A stretch of 64,000 nt of DNA from Granulosicoccus antarcticus IMCC3135. Its GTDB lineage: Bacteria > Pseudomonadota > Gammaproteobacteria > Granulosicoccales > Granulosicoccaceae. Positions 53,906 to 62,696 of this stretch are shown piece by piece. The notes beneath the pieces were generated by a model. That model was not told the origin of the DNA and searched no databases. It saw only the letters and a program-made list of their open reading frames with translations. The stretch's first letter is position 1; each line of letters opens with the position of its first letter. The position numbers and the translations under genes were made by a program. The stretch covers positions 3,902,501 through 3,966,500 of the forward strand of contig NZ_CP018632.1 in NCBI RefSeq assembly GCF_002215215.1. Direction: 5' to 3'.

Positions 53906-54213
53906 AGAGCGAATCAGTATTACAACGTACGGTTCGTTGGTTGAAGGGACAGATGTTGACGCATATGCCCGGTATGCTGACGTGCCGCCAATTTGAAGAT
54001 TTCATACTCGCCTACCTGGATGGCGAGCTGACTCGGAAGCAGGTTGCGATGTTTGAAATGCACTTGCTGGTATGCAGGGAATGCCGCGACTATCTGGCTT
54101 CGTACAAGCGCACTGTTGAGATCAATAAAGTGGTGTTGGGCCTGCCTGATGATGCGGTTCCCGATGAGGTGCCAGCAGATTTGATAGCGGCAATTTTGAA
54201 GTCGAAGCAATGA
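53902..54213 (+). CDS. Small soluble zinc-finger anti-sigma factor
   Basis: A 103-residue protein starting at TTG 53902 (TTGA overlap with the sigma stop). It contains the zf-HC2 pattern MLTCRQFEDFILAYLDGELT and MHLLVCRECRDYL (H-x3-C-x2-C). No membrane helix is present, so it likely senses a cytoplasmic cue such as redox state through the zinc site. It should bind and inhibit the sigma factor encoded just before. Confidence 0.88.
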   Translation: MKSESVLQRTVRWLKGQMLTHMPGMLTCRQFEDFILAYLDGELTRKQVAMFEMHLLVCRECRDYLASYKRTVEINKVVLGLPDDAVPDEVPADLIAAILKSKQ

Positions 54214-54234
54214 TTTGATTCGGTCTCAATGAGA

Positions 54235-54263
54235 GGCAGGCCATGATGTCATTCGTGCCTGCC
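54235..54263. terminator. Likely bidirectional terminator hairpin
   Basis: GGCAGGC at 54235-54241 pairs with GCCTGCC at 54257-54263 with a 15-base loop, between the convergent anti-sigma and lpxR genes. Confidence 0.45.
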
Positions 54264-54277
54264 ACTCCTCACAGCGC

Positions 54278-55306
54278 CTAGTGGCGGTAGGTCACGCTGA
54301 AAGCGCCATGACTTTCTCGATCGCTAGTCAACTCTGTTCTGGAGCTGGAAGACGAGAGTGCAAACACAAAAGCCCAGCGATTTCGACTCCAGATTGCGCC
54401 AGCCGCGCCTTCATTCTGGAAGTGTTCCAGAGCAAGAGATGGGCTATCTGTGAAAGTATTGCCGTCTATCAGGATGTCATTGGCAACATACCCTGCCCGC
54501 ACGCCGGCAAACAGATAGAAGTCATTGGTATCTGTAAAAGCCAGTGGATTCACGTGTCTGTCCGCCTGTAGTGAGAATGCGCCGACACTGGCGCTAAGAT
54601 TAGTCCCCCAACGTACGGCGAAACCCGCCTTGGCAGCGCTCTTCAGGTTGCCCAGCCCCATGCCTCCTAACCCAACAACATCATATTGCAGTCGACTGCT
54701 CTCGTTGCGATACAGGCTCCAGGTACGTTGCATTTCAATCTTCACGATGGGTTCATTCTTGAGCTGATGACCCCAACCTCTGGGGGCGTCCGCACCGATC
54801 ATCTTGTGAATTGCTATTTGCGACTGCTCAGCTAATGAGGCTGGCCCAACCATGCCCAGATACAGTGATAGCTGGTCAGAGACATGCTCATCCCATGAAT
54901 AGGCAGTGCCTTGCCATGCAAGCAGACCGGCATAAGGAAGGTCGTCGGCTATAAAGGCGCGATCCGTGATCTCGGTGGGCGTTTGCATCCGTTGAAAGAA
55001 CATATGTGCAATAGCGCGATTTTTGTCAGGCTCGGTACTGATGTACCGATCTTTGATCAGCCAGTAGATCCAGCCTGGTACATTATCGTTATTGAATTCA
55101 CTGAAACCGGCAGAACCTACAGTGATACCAGTGCCATTGGTATATCCGGCATCCTTTCCGACGAAAACGTCGTTTTCAAAGGTGAATGTAAAAAAGTCTG
55201 TACTCTCATCATCATCATCTGACGCACCGAGTACGACATCCGCTTGTAACAGAGCCATGAGACACAATGATTTGCAAAATGTTCTGGAGACCAAGCTCAT
55301 TTTCAT
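54278..55306 (-). CDS. lpxR: LpxR-family outer-membrane lipid A 3'-O-deacylase
   Basis: A 342-residue precursor with a signal peptide ending near VVLGA. The N-terminal FTFTFENDVFVGKDAGYTNGT carries the conserved Asn/Asp and Thr/Asn of LpxR active and calcium sites; alternating amphipathic strands and a C-terminal aromatic/His end (FSVTYRH) suit a beta-barrel. LpxR removes acyl chains from lipid A. It lies beside an ECF pair, which may respond to envelope stress. Confidence 0.88.
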   Translation of the reverse strand: MKMSLVSRTFCKSLCLMALLQADVVLGASDDDDESTDFFTFTFENDVFVGKDAGYTNGTGITVGSAGFSEFNNDNVPGWIYWLIKDRYISTEPDKNRAIAHMFFQRMQTPTEITDRAFIADDLPYAGLLAWQGTAYSWDEHVSDQLSLYLGMVGPASLAEQSQIAIHKMIGADAPRGWGHQLKNEPIVKIEMQRTWSLYRNESSRLQYDVVGLGGMGLGNLKSAAKAGFAVRWGTNLSASVGAFSLQADRHVNPLAFTDTNDFYLFAGVRAGYVANDILIDGNTFTDSPSLALEHFQNEGAAGAIWSRNRWAFVFALSSSSSRTELTSDRESHGAFSVTYRH

Positions 55307-55733
55307 AGGTGCCTACTGTATTTAGAGAGAATTCCCACGCCCTTTCGCAGAACATGATGCGCTTGGTCCACTGATTATCAGCTTGTCCGCACTGTAATCA
55401 TCATGATAGCCATATTTCTCGATTCGATGTAATACAACTCTTGGATATTTGAATAGTGATGCCACCATCACACTCGCTGAATGGTACTTATATGTATACG
55501 TTTTTTGCTACAAGGGCCATCCAGATAACTGGCTAAGCGGTAGTGTGTTTGATGTGAATTATGGGCCAGCCTCATTCTCTTAACACCGGAGTTGCAATAT
55601 AGAATCAATAGGCTATACCGGTATTCCCTTCTGAATAGATCCCATGATAATCGCGGCCGACGTGAAGCAGCCAACCGCTAACATCAATAATTCGTTATCC
55701 TGATGCTTTAATCATAGTCAAGAGAAGTGCACC
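55307..55733. other. Divergent intergenic region
   Basis: About 430 bases between lpxR and the FKBP gene. No gene or clear structure seen. Confidence 0.45.
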
Positions 55734-56207
55734 ATGAAATACTTTCTGATACTGCTCGTCGTTGGCGCTGCCTGGTATGTCGCGAAGCAGTACATGAGCA
55801 ACGGTAAAGCTATGGAGAACATCCAGTCAGGGCAGACCTTTCTGGATGAAAATGGCAAAGCTGATGGTGTGCAAAGCACCGCTTCCGGATTGCAACTGAT
55901 GGTCCTGGAGCCAGGTACGGGTAGCACGCATCCGTCCGCCTCAGACAGAGTGACGGTGCACTATCACGGCACACTGATTGACGGCACGGTGTTCGACAGT
56001 TCCGTCGAACGAGGCGAGCCAATTACCTTTGGCTTGAATCAGGTCATTCCGGGCTGGACAGAAGGCCTGCAGTTGATGGTCGAAGGTGAAAAGACTCGTC
56101 TTTTCATTCCCAGCACCCTGGCTTACGGGAATCGCGCTGCGGGTAAAATAGAGCCAGGCTCCACATTGATATTCGACGTCGAGTTGATTGGTATCAACGC
56201 TGACTAA
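55734..56207 (+). CDS. FKBP-type peptidyl-prolyl cis-trans isomerase
   Basis: A 157-residue protein. An N-terminal hydrophobic helix (YFLILLVVGAAWYVA) anchors or exports it. The FKBP domain is complete: VTVHYHGTLIDGTVFDSS, VIPGWTEGLQLMVEGEKTRLFIP, LAYGNR. It catalyses proline isomerisation during folding of exported proteins, on the periplasmic side. Confidence 0.93.
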   Translation: MKYFLILLVVGAAWYVAKQYMSNGKAMENIQSGQTFLDENGKADGVQSTASGLQLMVLEPGTGSTHPSASDRVTVHYHGTLIDGTVFDSSVERGEPITFGLNQVIPGWTEGLQLMVEGEKTRLFIPSTLAYGNRAAGKIEPGSTLIFDVELIGINAD

Positions 56208-56248
56208 GGGATCGTGAAACAGATAAGTTTCCATTCACGCCCCCAGAG

Positions 56249-56269
56249 CGCCGGGCACACTACCCGGCG
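56249..56269. terminator. Bidirectional terminator-like hairpin
   Basis: CGCCGGG at 56249-56255 and CCCGGCG at 56263-56269 form a 7-bp GC-rich stem with a 7-base loop between convergent genes. Confidence 0.55.
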
Positions 56270-56278
56270 ATCTGAAAT

Positions 56279-57850
56279 TCAAATATCAGCCAGCTCTCGC
56301 TTCAACTCATCCTTGTTGATCTGGTTCTGATCACTTTGCACCATGGGCAAGGACTTTCGATACACAATGCGGCTGGGTATCATATAAGTCGCCAAATGTT
56401 TTTTCAGTTCGAAGGTGATCTCTTTTTCAGAGATCTCGCTCGGTGCTGAATACACCATGACAATTTCTTCTTCTATCTGCGGGTTGTCCATACCAAAGAC
56501 CGCGCATTGTTGTATTTGCGGTAGGCGCCTGGCAACGACAGACTCGACCTCAAAGGGCGATACTCGAAAGCCACTGGTCTTGATCATGTCGTCACGACGA
56601 TAAGCAAAGTAGAAATAGCCTTCTTCATCCTTGTAGACATAGTCACCGGTTGCAACGACAATCTCGTCGGCCAGCTGCCCTTCCAGGTCTACGGCGTTCT
56701 TGAGTATTTGTACCGATTTGAAACGTTCAGCAGTATCTTCAGGAGCGTTCCAGAATCCTCGATAGATATAACTACCTCGATGAATCAGCTCACCTACTTC
56801 CCGTGGTGCGCATTCCTGACCGTTTTCATCGATTACGTAGAGCTCGACATCGGGAATGGCCTTGCCGATGGAATCGGGACGAATCTTGATTTGTGAAGGA
56901 TCCAGATACGTGGAGCGGAACGCCTCGGTCAGCCCATGCATGGAATAGAATCGAGCGTTTCTGAAGATCTTCTCGCAATCCTCAATCATCTTCACTGTCA
57001 CGTTTCCACCTGAGGAGGTGATCGTTCGTACCTTGTCCAGCAAATCGGCATTGGGATGCGCAGGCAAGTCTTCGTCGAACATCTGCGAAATATTAACCGG
57101 CATGAGAGGCAGCACGGTGACTTGATCATTGATCAGGTGATTGAAAAAATCTTCGGGCAAGATAAAACGATGTAATGACAAGGTTGCCTTGTTAAGAATC
57201 GCGCAAAAAATCTGATTCAAGCCATAATCCAGGTTAAAGATAAGCAGACCGGAAATCACGTCGGTATCGGCAAGCTCCAGGTACTGAGACACAACCCGTG
57301 CCGAATCGATAAGATTGCGATGCGAGATGACAATACCTTTGGGCGTACCTGTAAAACCAAATGAATAAGTAATGACGGCATTGTCATGGCCGTTGATATC
57401 GCAGCTGAAGGGTTTGTTGTAGTACTTGAATATTTCTTCGAACGAAGGAATGTTCTTATCAACCGTTTCGATGGAAATGATATGTCCGTCGAAGTCAATT
57501 TCCTCAATACTATTGAGTTTGAGTTTGTCGGTGATGACGCATTGAATTCCACAGTCGTCGATAATGTACTGAACCTGCTCCGGCTTGAGCAGGCGCGTCA
57601 GTGGCACCAGAATGTAATCAGTCGAGAGGGTCGCCAATATGGCGATGACCTGAGAAATATCCTTGTTGGTATAAACCCCTACTCTGGACCCTTTGGGCAG
57701 CCCCAGCTCTTGTAGATACAAGGCAACATGATTGACCCGGGCCAGCAGCTCTGCATAGGTAAGCTGTTGCTCCTTGTGTGTCAGGGCAATTTTATCCGGG
57801 TGCGTCTGTGCTGCCTTGTCCAGCAATATACGGATACAGTTTATTGACAT
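56279..57850 (-). CDS. AMP-forming acyl/aminoacyl-adenylating ligase
   Basis: A 523-residue ANL-superfamily enzyme. Motif A3 is TYSFGFTGTPKGIVISH, A5 region is YSMHGLTEAFRSTYL, A7/A8 are ATGDYVYKDEEGYFYFAYRRDDMIKTSG and the A10 Lys region is KSLPMVQSDQNQINKDEL. It activates a carboxylate as an adenylate, then usually transfers it to CoA or a carrier. It overlaps the MutL-like gene by 10 bases, so it belongs to the mutase operon and may activate the mutase product. No carrier protein or NRPS module is nearby. Confidence 0.9.
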   Translation of the reverse strand: MSINCIRILLDKAAQTHPDKIALTHKEQQLTYAELLARVNHVALYLQELGLPKGSRVGVYTNKDISQVIAILATLSTDYILVPLTRLLKPEQVQYIIDDCGIQCVITDKLKLNSIEEIDFDGHIISIETVDKNIPSFEEIFKYYNKPFSCDINGHDNAVITYSFGFTGTPKGIVISHRNLIDSARVVSQYLELADTDVISGLLIFNLDYGLNQIFCAILNKATLSLHRFILPEDFFNHLINDQVTVLPLMPVNISQMFDEDLPAHPNADLLDKVRTITSSGGNVTVKMIEDCEKIFRNARFYSMHGLTEAFRSTYLDPSQIKIRPDSIGKAIPDVELYVIDENGQECAPREVGELIHRGSYIYRGFWNAPEDTAERFKSVQILKNAVDLEGQLADEIVVATGDYVYKDEEGYFYFAYRRDDMIKTSGFRVSPFEVESVVARRLPQIQQCAVFGMDNPQIEEEIVMVYSAPSEISEKEITFELKKHLATYMIPSRIVYRKSLPMVQSDQNQINKDELKRELADI

Positions 57851-59043
57851 GTTGCATGCTCCTTTGCACCGAGTGTCCAGATGTCGTAGTTGGCGTCCAG
57901 CACAGTCACAGGCTTGTGATCCGAATTGAGGATTTTCCGATAGAAAAATGCCACTACATCTTCGATGTCATCGGTGTTGAGTACTTTTGTTATACCACCG
58001 GTAAATACAATGGAGTTCATTGCGAGCAGCCTCAGGGTAACGTAGGTCGGCCTGTAGTGAGACATTTTGCAAAGCACCAGAAAGATCGCCAGTTGCATGA
58101 GTATTCTCGTTGCTTTCTCACTGTGCTCGTTGTAGATGTTCTCGGTCACCTTCAGATGCATCAGCAGTTCATAGGCAAACTCGTTATTCTCTGCCGTGAA
58201 TATCAATGACTGCCTGGATTTGAAAACCCCCAGCTTCTTGAACACTATCCTGTCGTGCTCTTGCTCTGTGACGATATTGTCGCTGACCAGATCCTTGGAG
58301 TAATGCACATCGGTTGTAGCGCCGCCGATGTCCAACAGAATGAAAGGATCGGTTACTGAAAAAGAGGCGTGGATCAGTGGCAGGGATTTGTTGACCACAT
58401 AGGGCGTGGGGTAGATCTGATTGCCGGTGATTTGATACAGATCCTTGATATCCTCCTTGCCTTCGATATCCTGCTGATACAGGTTGGTGAGGTAGTCTTT
58501 CAGATGCCTTTCGACAATATGCAGGCGATCGTCAATGATATTGGGTAGCACGACGAGCTTCTTGACATGTGACGCGACAAAATCTGCGTCCGGAGCGTTG
58601 CCAACATACACCACGTTCGAGTAATGCAGCTTGTCCAGATAGCTCAGCAAGCGTTCATCAAACAACCCACTGTTGGAATCGATACCACCAACAATGATGA
58701 CCACGTCGATCAGATCACTGGGGATCGAGTAGTCTTCTATATCCTGAAAAACGATGGAGTCAATGATATTGATGCCGGCGTTGAACGCGATGTTGGTTGC
58801 GTACTTCAGCGAATAGGAATGGGTGAGCCCGATGATCAGTGTGCTCAGGCCACCATTGGCAGATGAGCAGATATGGATATCCTTTGCATCAAAGCGCTGT
58901 ACGGTCTCGCCGCATTTGTGCATCAGATCATCAAGAATCTGCTTGTTGAAATCCCGAAAGTGTTGCTCGATGGATTCAGAAGTACAGACTTTGAAATAGG
59001 TGCTGCCGATATCGATCAGAAGCTTTTGATTACTCGTACTCAC
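57841..59043 (-). CDS. MutL/GlmL-like ATPase of the glutamate mutase system
   Basis: A 400-residue ASKHA-type protein. It opens LLIDIGSTYFKVC (phosphate-1 loop) and has a second glycine motif ILLDIGGATTDVH near residue 230, with VFTGGITKVLN near residue 360. GlmL/MutL proteins are found with B12-dependent glutamate mutases and probably reactivate them, replacing damaged cobalamin. It overlaps the E-subunit-like gene by 4 bases and the ligase by 10, forming one translation-coupled operon. Confidence 0.87.
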   Translation of the reverse strand: MSTSNQKLLIDIGSTYFKVCTSESIEQHFRDFNKQILDDLMHKCGETVQRFDAKDIHICSSANGGLSTLIIGLTHSYSLKYATNIAFNAGINIIDSIVFQDIEDYSIPSDLIDVVIIVGGIDSNSGLFDERLLSYLDKLHYSNVVYVGNAPDADFVASHVKKLVVLPNIIDDRLHIVERHLKDYLTNLYQQDIEGKEDIKDLYQITGNQIYPTPYVVNKSLPLIHASFSVTDPFILLDIGGATTDVHYSKDLVSDNIVTEQEHDRIVFKKLGVFKSRQSLIFTAENNEFAYELLMHLKVTENIYNEHSEKATRILMQLAIFLVLCKMSHYRPTYVTLRLLAMNSIVFTGGITKVLNTDDIEDVVAFFYRKILNSDHKPVTVLDANYDIWTLGAKEHATCQ

Positions 59044-60404
59044 TGCATTATTCCTATATCGCGGATGATGTCATTGACGATGCTGGTCGTGTCTTTGTTC
59101 AGATCGCAACAAGACTTCTCATAGGCATAACAACGATCGGGGATCGGCACATTACCGCGCTCGATAATGCGGATATTCTTTTGAGCATCTCGAATGGTAA
59201 TCATCTTGTTATGGTTGATGATATGCGGTGAGAAAGGCACATCGATAATGCCGTTCTTGATCGAGTTGAACACCTTGCGCCAGAGAGTATCGGCCGGGTC
59301 ATTGAATACCGCTTCCATGATGGCATGCACTTCCGCTGTCAGGATCTCTTCCTCCTGCTCATCGACGATGGCGGGAAGACCGCTGAGAATTCTCAGCGTG
59401 TACTGCGTGTTGGCCACAGTCTTTGCGTTGGCCTCCTTGGTGGGAATGCCGACAGCCTCCTCGCGGGTCTTGGTAATGATCTTGTCTGCACCAACCATCG
59501 AGGCAATAACCGTAGACATGTTGATGAGCTGATCGGCAGAATCCCTGTTTGTCGGGAAGGCGCCCATCCATTGGTGATACACGAGATTGATAATGGCATC
59601 TTCACAGCCTATCTGTGCTGCGTAGTGGTCCGCAAGCTTTCGAGTCACTGTGCCGGTGACAATGTCCTGGACCATAGAGCCTTGCTGGGAAAAGGACACC
59701 GAGAATGACTTGACGCCCTCCTCCAGTGACAGCAGCATTTCCAGCAGCTGAATGACAATCGTTATTGATGGCGGCACGAGAGTGGCGGTGAGTGGACCGA
59801 AGGACTCTCGGTTAATGGGTCTGTTGAGGGTTGAGTAATCAGCACATACTCGTTCAACGTATTTCCAGTACAGGAATGCCTTGTCCAGCGGGAAGTTCTT
59901 GGAATACGGCAGCAGATAGGTGATCGGCCCACCTTCTATTTCGAAGATACCTGAGGCGATGGCAATTTCGATCAGAAGCCTGGCATCAGGTGTGCCGTGG
60001 CGCAAACTGACCGGATGATTGAAATGCGTCATCATCTTGCGCGTATTGCGGTAGCCATGATTGACCAGCGGATAGCCGTTGAGCATATCCACCTCGTTCG
60101 CCTCACTCAGGCGCAACATTTTCTTGGCCGTGGTGTAGTCATTAAGCCGGGTGTTGGAATCGATGGTCAGTGGCAGCACGTCGACATTGGCATCGACAAA
60201 GAACTCATACAGGGCGAACTGTTTTTCATAGGTTGGAAAGCCGCCGCGAGGCTGAACCAGCATTTTTTCCTTCTTGGCAAAATGATGAGAAATGAACAGA
60301 TTCTCATCAGCACCCTTGACGAATTCGCGCACTTCATCGAAATCAAAGGAGTCAACATTCTCATTGCCGAGGATGATTTCGCGCTCTTCCTGTAGCTGGC
60401 TCAT
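59040..60404 (-). CDS. Glutamate mutase epsilon-subunit-like protein (GlmE-like)
   Basis: A 454-residue protein that resembles the catalytic TIM-barrel subunit of methylaspartate (glutamate) mutase. LVQPRGGFPTYEKQFALYEF, PLVNHGYRNTRKMM, RHGTPDARLLIEIAIASGI and GGPITYLLPYSKNFPLDKA are characteristic. It is shorter than the usual ~480 residues. With the B12-binding S subunit, such enzymes move a carbon skeleton by radical chemistry. Divergence from classical GlmE may signal a different amino acid substrate; residue-level comparison of the pocket would be needed. Confidence 0.85.
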   Translation of the reverse strand: MSQLQEEREIILGNENVDSFDFDEVREFVKGADENLFISHHFAKKEKMLVQPRGGFPTYEKQFALYEFFVDANVDVLPLTIDSNTRLNDYTTAKKMLRLSEANEVDMLNGYPLVNHGYRNTRKMMTHFNHPVSLRHGTPDARLLIEIAIASGIFEIEGGPITYLLPYSKNFPLDKAFLYWKYVERVCADYSTLNRPINRESFGPLTATLVPPSITIVIQLLEMLLSLEEGVKSFSVSFSQQGSMVQDIVTGTVTRKLADHYAAQIGCEDAIINLVYHQWMGAFPTNRDSADQLINMSTVIASMVGADKIITKTREEAVGIPTKEANAKTVANTQYTLRILSGLPAIVDEQEEEILTAEVHAIMEAVFNDPADTLWRKVFNSIKNGIIDVPFSPHIINHNKMITIRDAQKNIRIIERGNVPIPDRCYAYEKSCCDLNKDTTSIVNDIIRDIGIMQ

Positions 60405-60862
60405 GAGCTGGGGTTCTCCTGTGGAGGTACATATTCTTTAATGTAGTCTTCGAGCATGTCCAGTCCCGTATTCAAGTCCACCTGGTGGCACACGAGATCA
60501 AAGCCATAGTTCTTGTAACGCGGTACGATATCCTTAGCGTTGCCGCTGCCCACTGTGAGATTGCCGCCGATCATCATGATGAGCTGGTCAAGACTCTTGT
60601 ATTTGGCTCTGAGCTGCTTGACCTCCCGGGCCCAGCCTTCGGCTTCACCATTGAGAGAGGAAATCAGCAGAATCTCTGCGCCAGTCTCGACCGCTGCATC
60701 AAAGAATTCTTCCAGATAGGTATTCACACCCAGGTTGAATACCTCGTAGCCTCTCGCATTCAGCGACAGATCCATCAATCGGTTGGCAACCACATGAATA
60801 TCGTTGCCAATCACACCCGTTACGACTTTCATGTTTAACGTGCTCTGTAACCAAGCGATCAT
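60401..60862 (-). CDS. Cobalamin-binding subunit of a glutamate mutase-like enzyme (GlmS-like)
   Basis: A 153-residue protein. B12-binding domain: GVIGNDIHVVANRLMDLSL holds the ligand His in D-I-H, with Ala where the D-x-H-x2-G consensus has Gly; later motifs are SSLNGEAEGWA and IGGNLTVGSG. The ATG at 60862 follows a strong AGGAGG about 12 bases upstream; an internal ATG at 60832 (MKVVTGVIGN) is the alternative and would match the usual GlmS start. It is the first gene of the operon and overlaps the next by 4 bases. The Ala substitution may affect cobalamin tail binding. Confidence 0.87.
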   Translation of the reverse strand: MIAWLQSTLNMKVVTGVIGNDIHVVANRLMDLSLNARGYEVFNLGVNTYLEEFFDAAVETGAEILLISSLNGEAEGWAREVKQLRAKYKSLDQLIMMIGGNLTVGSGNAKDIVPRYKNYGFDLVCHQVDLNTGLDMLEDYIKEYVPPQENPSS

Positions 60863-60961
60863 AGTATCAAAAGTCCTCCTGTACAGAGACGTCGAGATGA
60901 TAGTATCTTCCGTTCGAGCCCATACCGACTGGGCCTGACACCCCCCATCAGAGAGCAAAAC

Positions 60962-61441
60962 ATGGCCGATTTCACTGCAGATTTTTGCGACGTTCACCCT
61001 GACAAGGTATCGGTGCTCGGCCCCGGATACTCAAACTACGGGGGGGCTGAGATGTGTCAGGGCGAAGTCGTCACCATCCAGCTGGATCGCAATAATAGTG
61101 ACCTCATCACGCTACTACGCGATGAAGACGGGCAAGGCAAAGTAGTTGTCGTCGATTCAGATCAAGCCTACTACGCTATCGTGGGAGAGAACCTGATGAA
61201 GTTCGCTCAGGCAAGTGGCTACGCTGGCATCATCGTCAACGGCTATGTCAGAGATACTTTTCAGATCAAAGACATTCCGGTCGCACTGTACGCCTTGGGT
61301 ACTTGCCCCAGAAAATACATTCCTGTTACTCAGGGCAAGCGTGACATCCCCTTGTCTTTTGGTGGCGCTGAATTCCGTCCAGGTGATTATGTCTATACCG
61401 ATACGGATGGTGTCATTGTGACAGCTGAGGCTTTGAGCTGA
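60962..61441 (+). CDS. RraA-family protein
   Basis: A 159-residue protein. Family features are VLGPGYSNYGG near residue 19, GENLMKFAQASGYAGIIVNGYVRD around 78-101 and a C-terminal PGDYVYTDTDGVIV. RraA members include inhibitors of RNase E and class II aldolases such as HMG/CHA aldolase, and this short form is closest in outline to RraA itself. It is divergent from the mutase operon, with starts 99 bases apart, so co-regulation is possible. Confidence 0.85.
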   Translation: MADFTADFCDVHPDKVSVLGPGYSNYGGAEMCQGEVVTIQLDRNNSDLITLLRDEDGQGKVVVVDSDQAYYAIVGENLMKFAQASGYAGIIVNGYVRDTFQIKDIPVALYALGTCPRKYIPVTQGKRDIPLSFGGAEFRPGDYVYTDTDGVIVTAEALS

Positions 61442-62177
61442 ATTCACAATACAAGCCCTGAGACAAAAGAGAGCTGCCCAGCTCCAGCCTCCTCTGCTCG
61501 TGGAAGGCCAGGATGCCATCGTGTGAGGAGTTGAGTTCAACAACGAGAGCTGTTAACGAGAGCTACGGCAGCACGGATCCAGGCAGCTTCAGGAATGTCG
61601 ACATGATCCCGTGCTGGACACGCCTCATGGGCTTGAAGCCGAAAATGCTGAAACTGGTGATGAGATCGCAGACCGGCATGAACAGTTGTGACGAAAGTAG
61701 TGGCTGATGCTCAATTGCGAGTTAGGGTAATGGGAGTATCATCTCCACGTTAGGTATGTCGATGTTCACCTTGGCGAGGCTTGGCGCATCAAGCTCTTCT
61801 ATGACGCATTGTTAAGCGAAACGCAATATTTTTAACCTACTTGCGACAATTATCATGCCACATCTCCCAATAGCTAACATCTTCAACGTCTTAAGAGGGA
61901 TTTATATCGCTCAAAAGTGTCAAAAAGTGCACTTGAGCGAATAAATGTGAAATTAAGTGTTTTGACGCTTGTACTCGAGACGTAAACTACCTATATTGCA
62001 ACTGTGACGGTTCTAGGAGAAATTCAAGAGCTGTCCGTTGTTAGTGACTCGAAGCGTATTTTACGTGAAAGGTATTTGCTAGATAGCAGATTTAGTCTGA
62101 AGGAGTTTGTAGTCTCAAGCTACCTTTGTTTCAGACGGTCTGTCCATTTTGATGTTTTTTATATACAGGGTATTATC
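61442..62177. other. Intergenic region and csp leader
   Basis: No gene is supported in the first 500 bases. From about 61970 the DNA probably contains the cold-shock gene promoter; TTGACG and TAAACT at 15-base spacing, about 180-200 bases before the start, would give the long leader typical of cspA-type mRNAs. Confidence 0.4.
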
Positions 62178-62381
62178 TTGAGTACTGGTACAGTTAAGTG
62201 GTTCGACGCGGCGAAGGGTTTCGGCTTTATCGCTCCTGAAGATGGCAGCAAGGACGTATTCGTTCACCACACTGCTATCACTGGCGACGGTTACAAGTCG
62301 CTTGATGAAGGTCAGAAAGTAAGCTTCGACATGGAACAGGGTCAAAAAGGCCCAGCAGCGGTTAACGTCTCTGCGATCTAA
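62178..62381 (+). CDS. Cold-shock protein (CspA family)
   Basis: A 67-residue OB-fold protein. RNP1 is [11 protein letters not shown] and RNP2 is DVFVHHTAI, with [12 protein letters not shown] at the start. The start is a TTG at 62178 with AGGG 7 bases upstream; the longer frame from further upstream is not needed for the domain. It binds single-stranded RNA and DNA, melting structures in the cold. A strong hairpin follows the stop. Confidence 0.93.
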   Translation: MSTGTVKWFDAAKGFGFIAPEDGSKDVFVHHTAITGDGYKSLDEGQKVSFDMEQGQKGPAAVNVSAI

Positions 62382-62405
62382 TCCTTGTCACATAGACACG
62401 GTAAT

Positions 62406-62440
62406 ACCAGCAAGCCCCGCACGTAGCGGGGTTTGCTGGT
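62406..62440. terminator. Rho-independent terminator of the csp gene
   Basis: ACCAGCAAGCCCCGC at 62406-62420 pairs with GCGGGGTTTGCTGGT at 62426-62440 (15-bp stem with one G-U type mismatch, 5-base loop), 25 bases after the stop, followed by TTCT. Confidence 0.8.
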
Positions 62441-62696
62441 TTCTGGAACAGGCGCTCGCCTCTTTCAGGTAAAGAAAGAAAGTAACTCCTTTTAGTAGCC
62501 CACCCGGTGTTTCCTCCCTGGATCAGACTCCTGCACGAGAGTCCAGCTACTACAAATTCACCGGTATCTCGAATTGCTCCGCCTTTCTCATTTCTGCAAG
62601 GCTGCCTTGTATTGGCTGATTAAGTCCTTCCCCATCACTATTCTTCCTGTTAATTGGCGGGTTCGAGGCTATCTATCTGGATACCATCCTCACTTG
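62441..62696. other. Intergenic region, no gene recognised
   Basis: Separates the csp terminator and the convergent phosphatase gene. Nothing more seen. Confidence 0.45.

Noticed and set aside
60833-60997. Cobalamin riboswitch or N-terminal extension upstream of the GlmS-like gene
   Set aside because: The gap is short and shows no B12-box-like sequence; the extended frame encodes no domain.
61513-61707. 64-codon plus frame after the RraA-like gene
   Set aside because: No ribosome binding site or recognisable sequence; probably chance.
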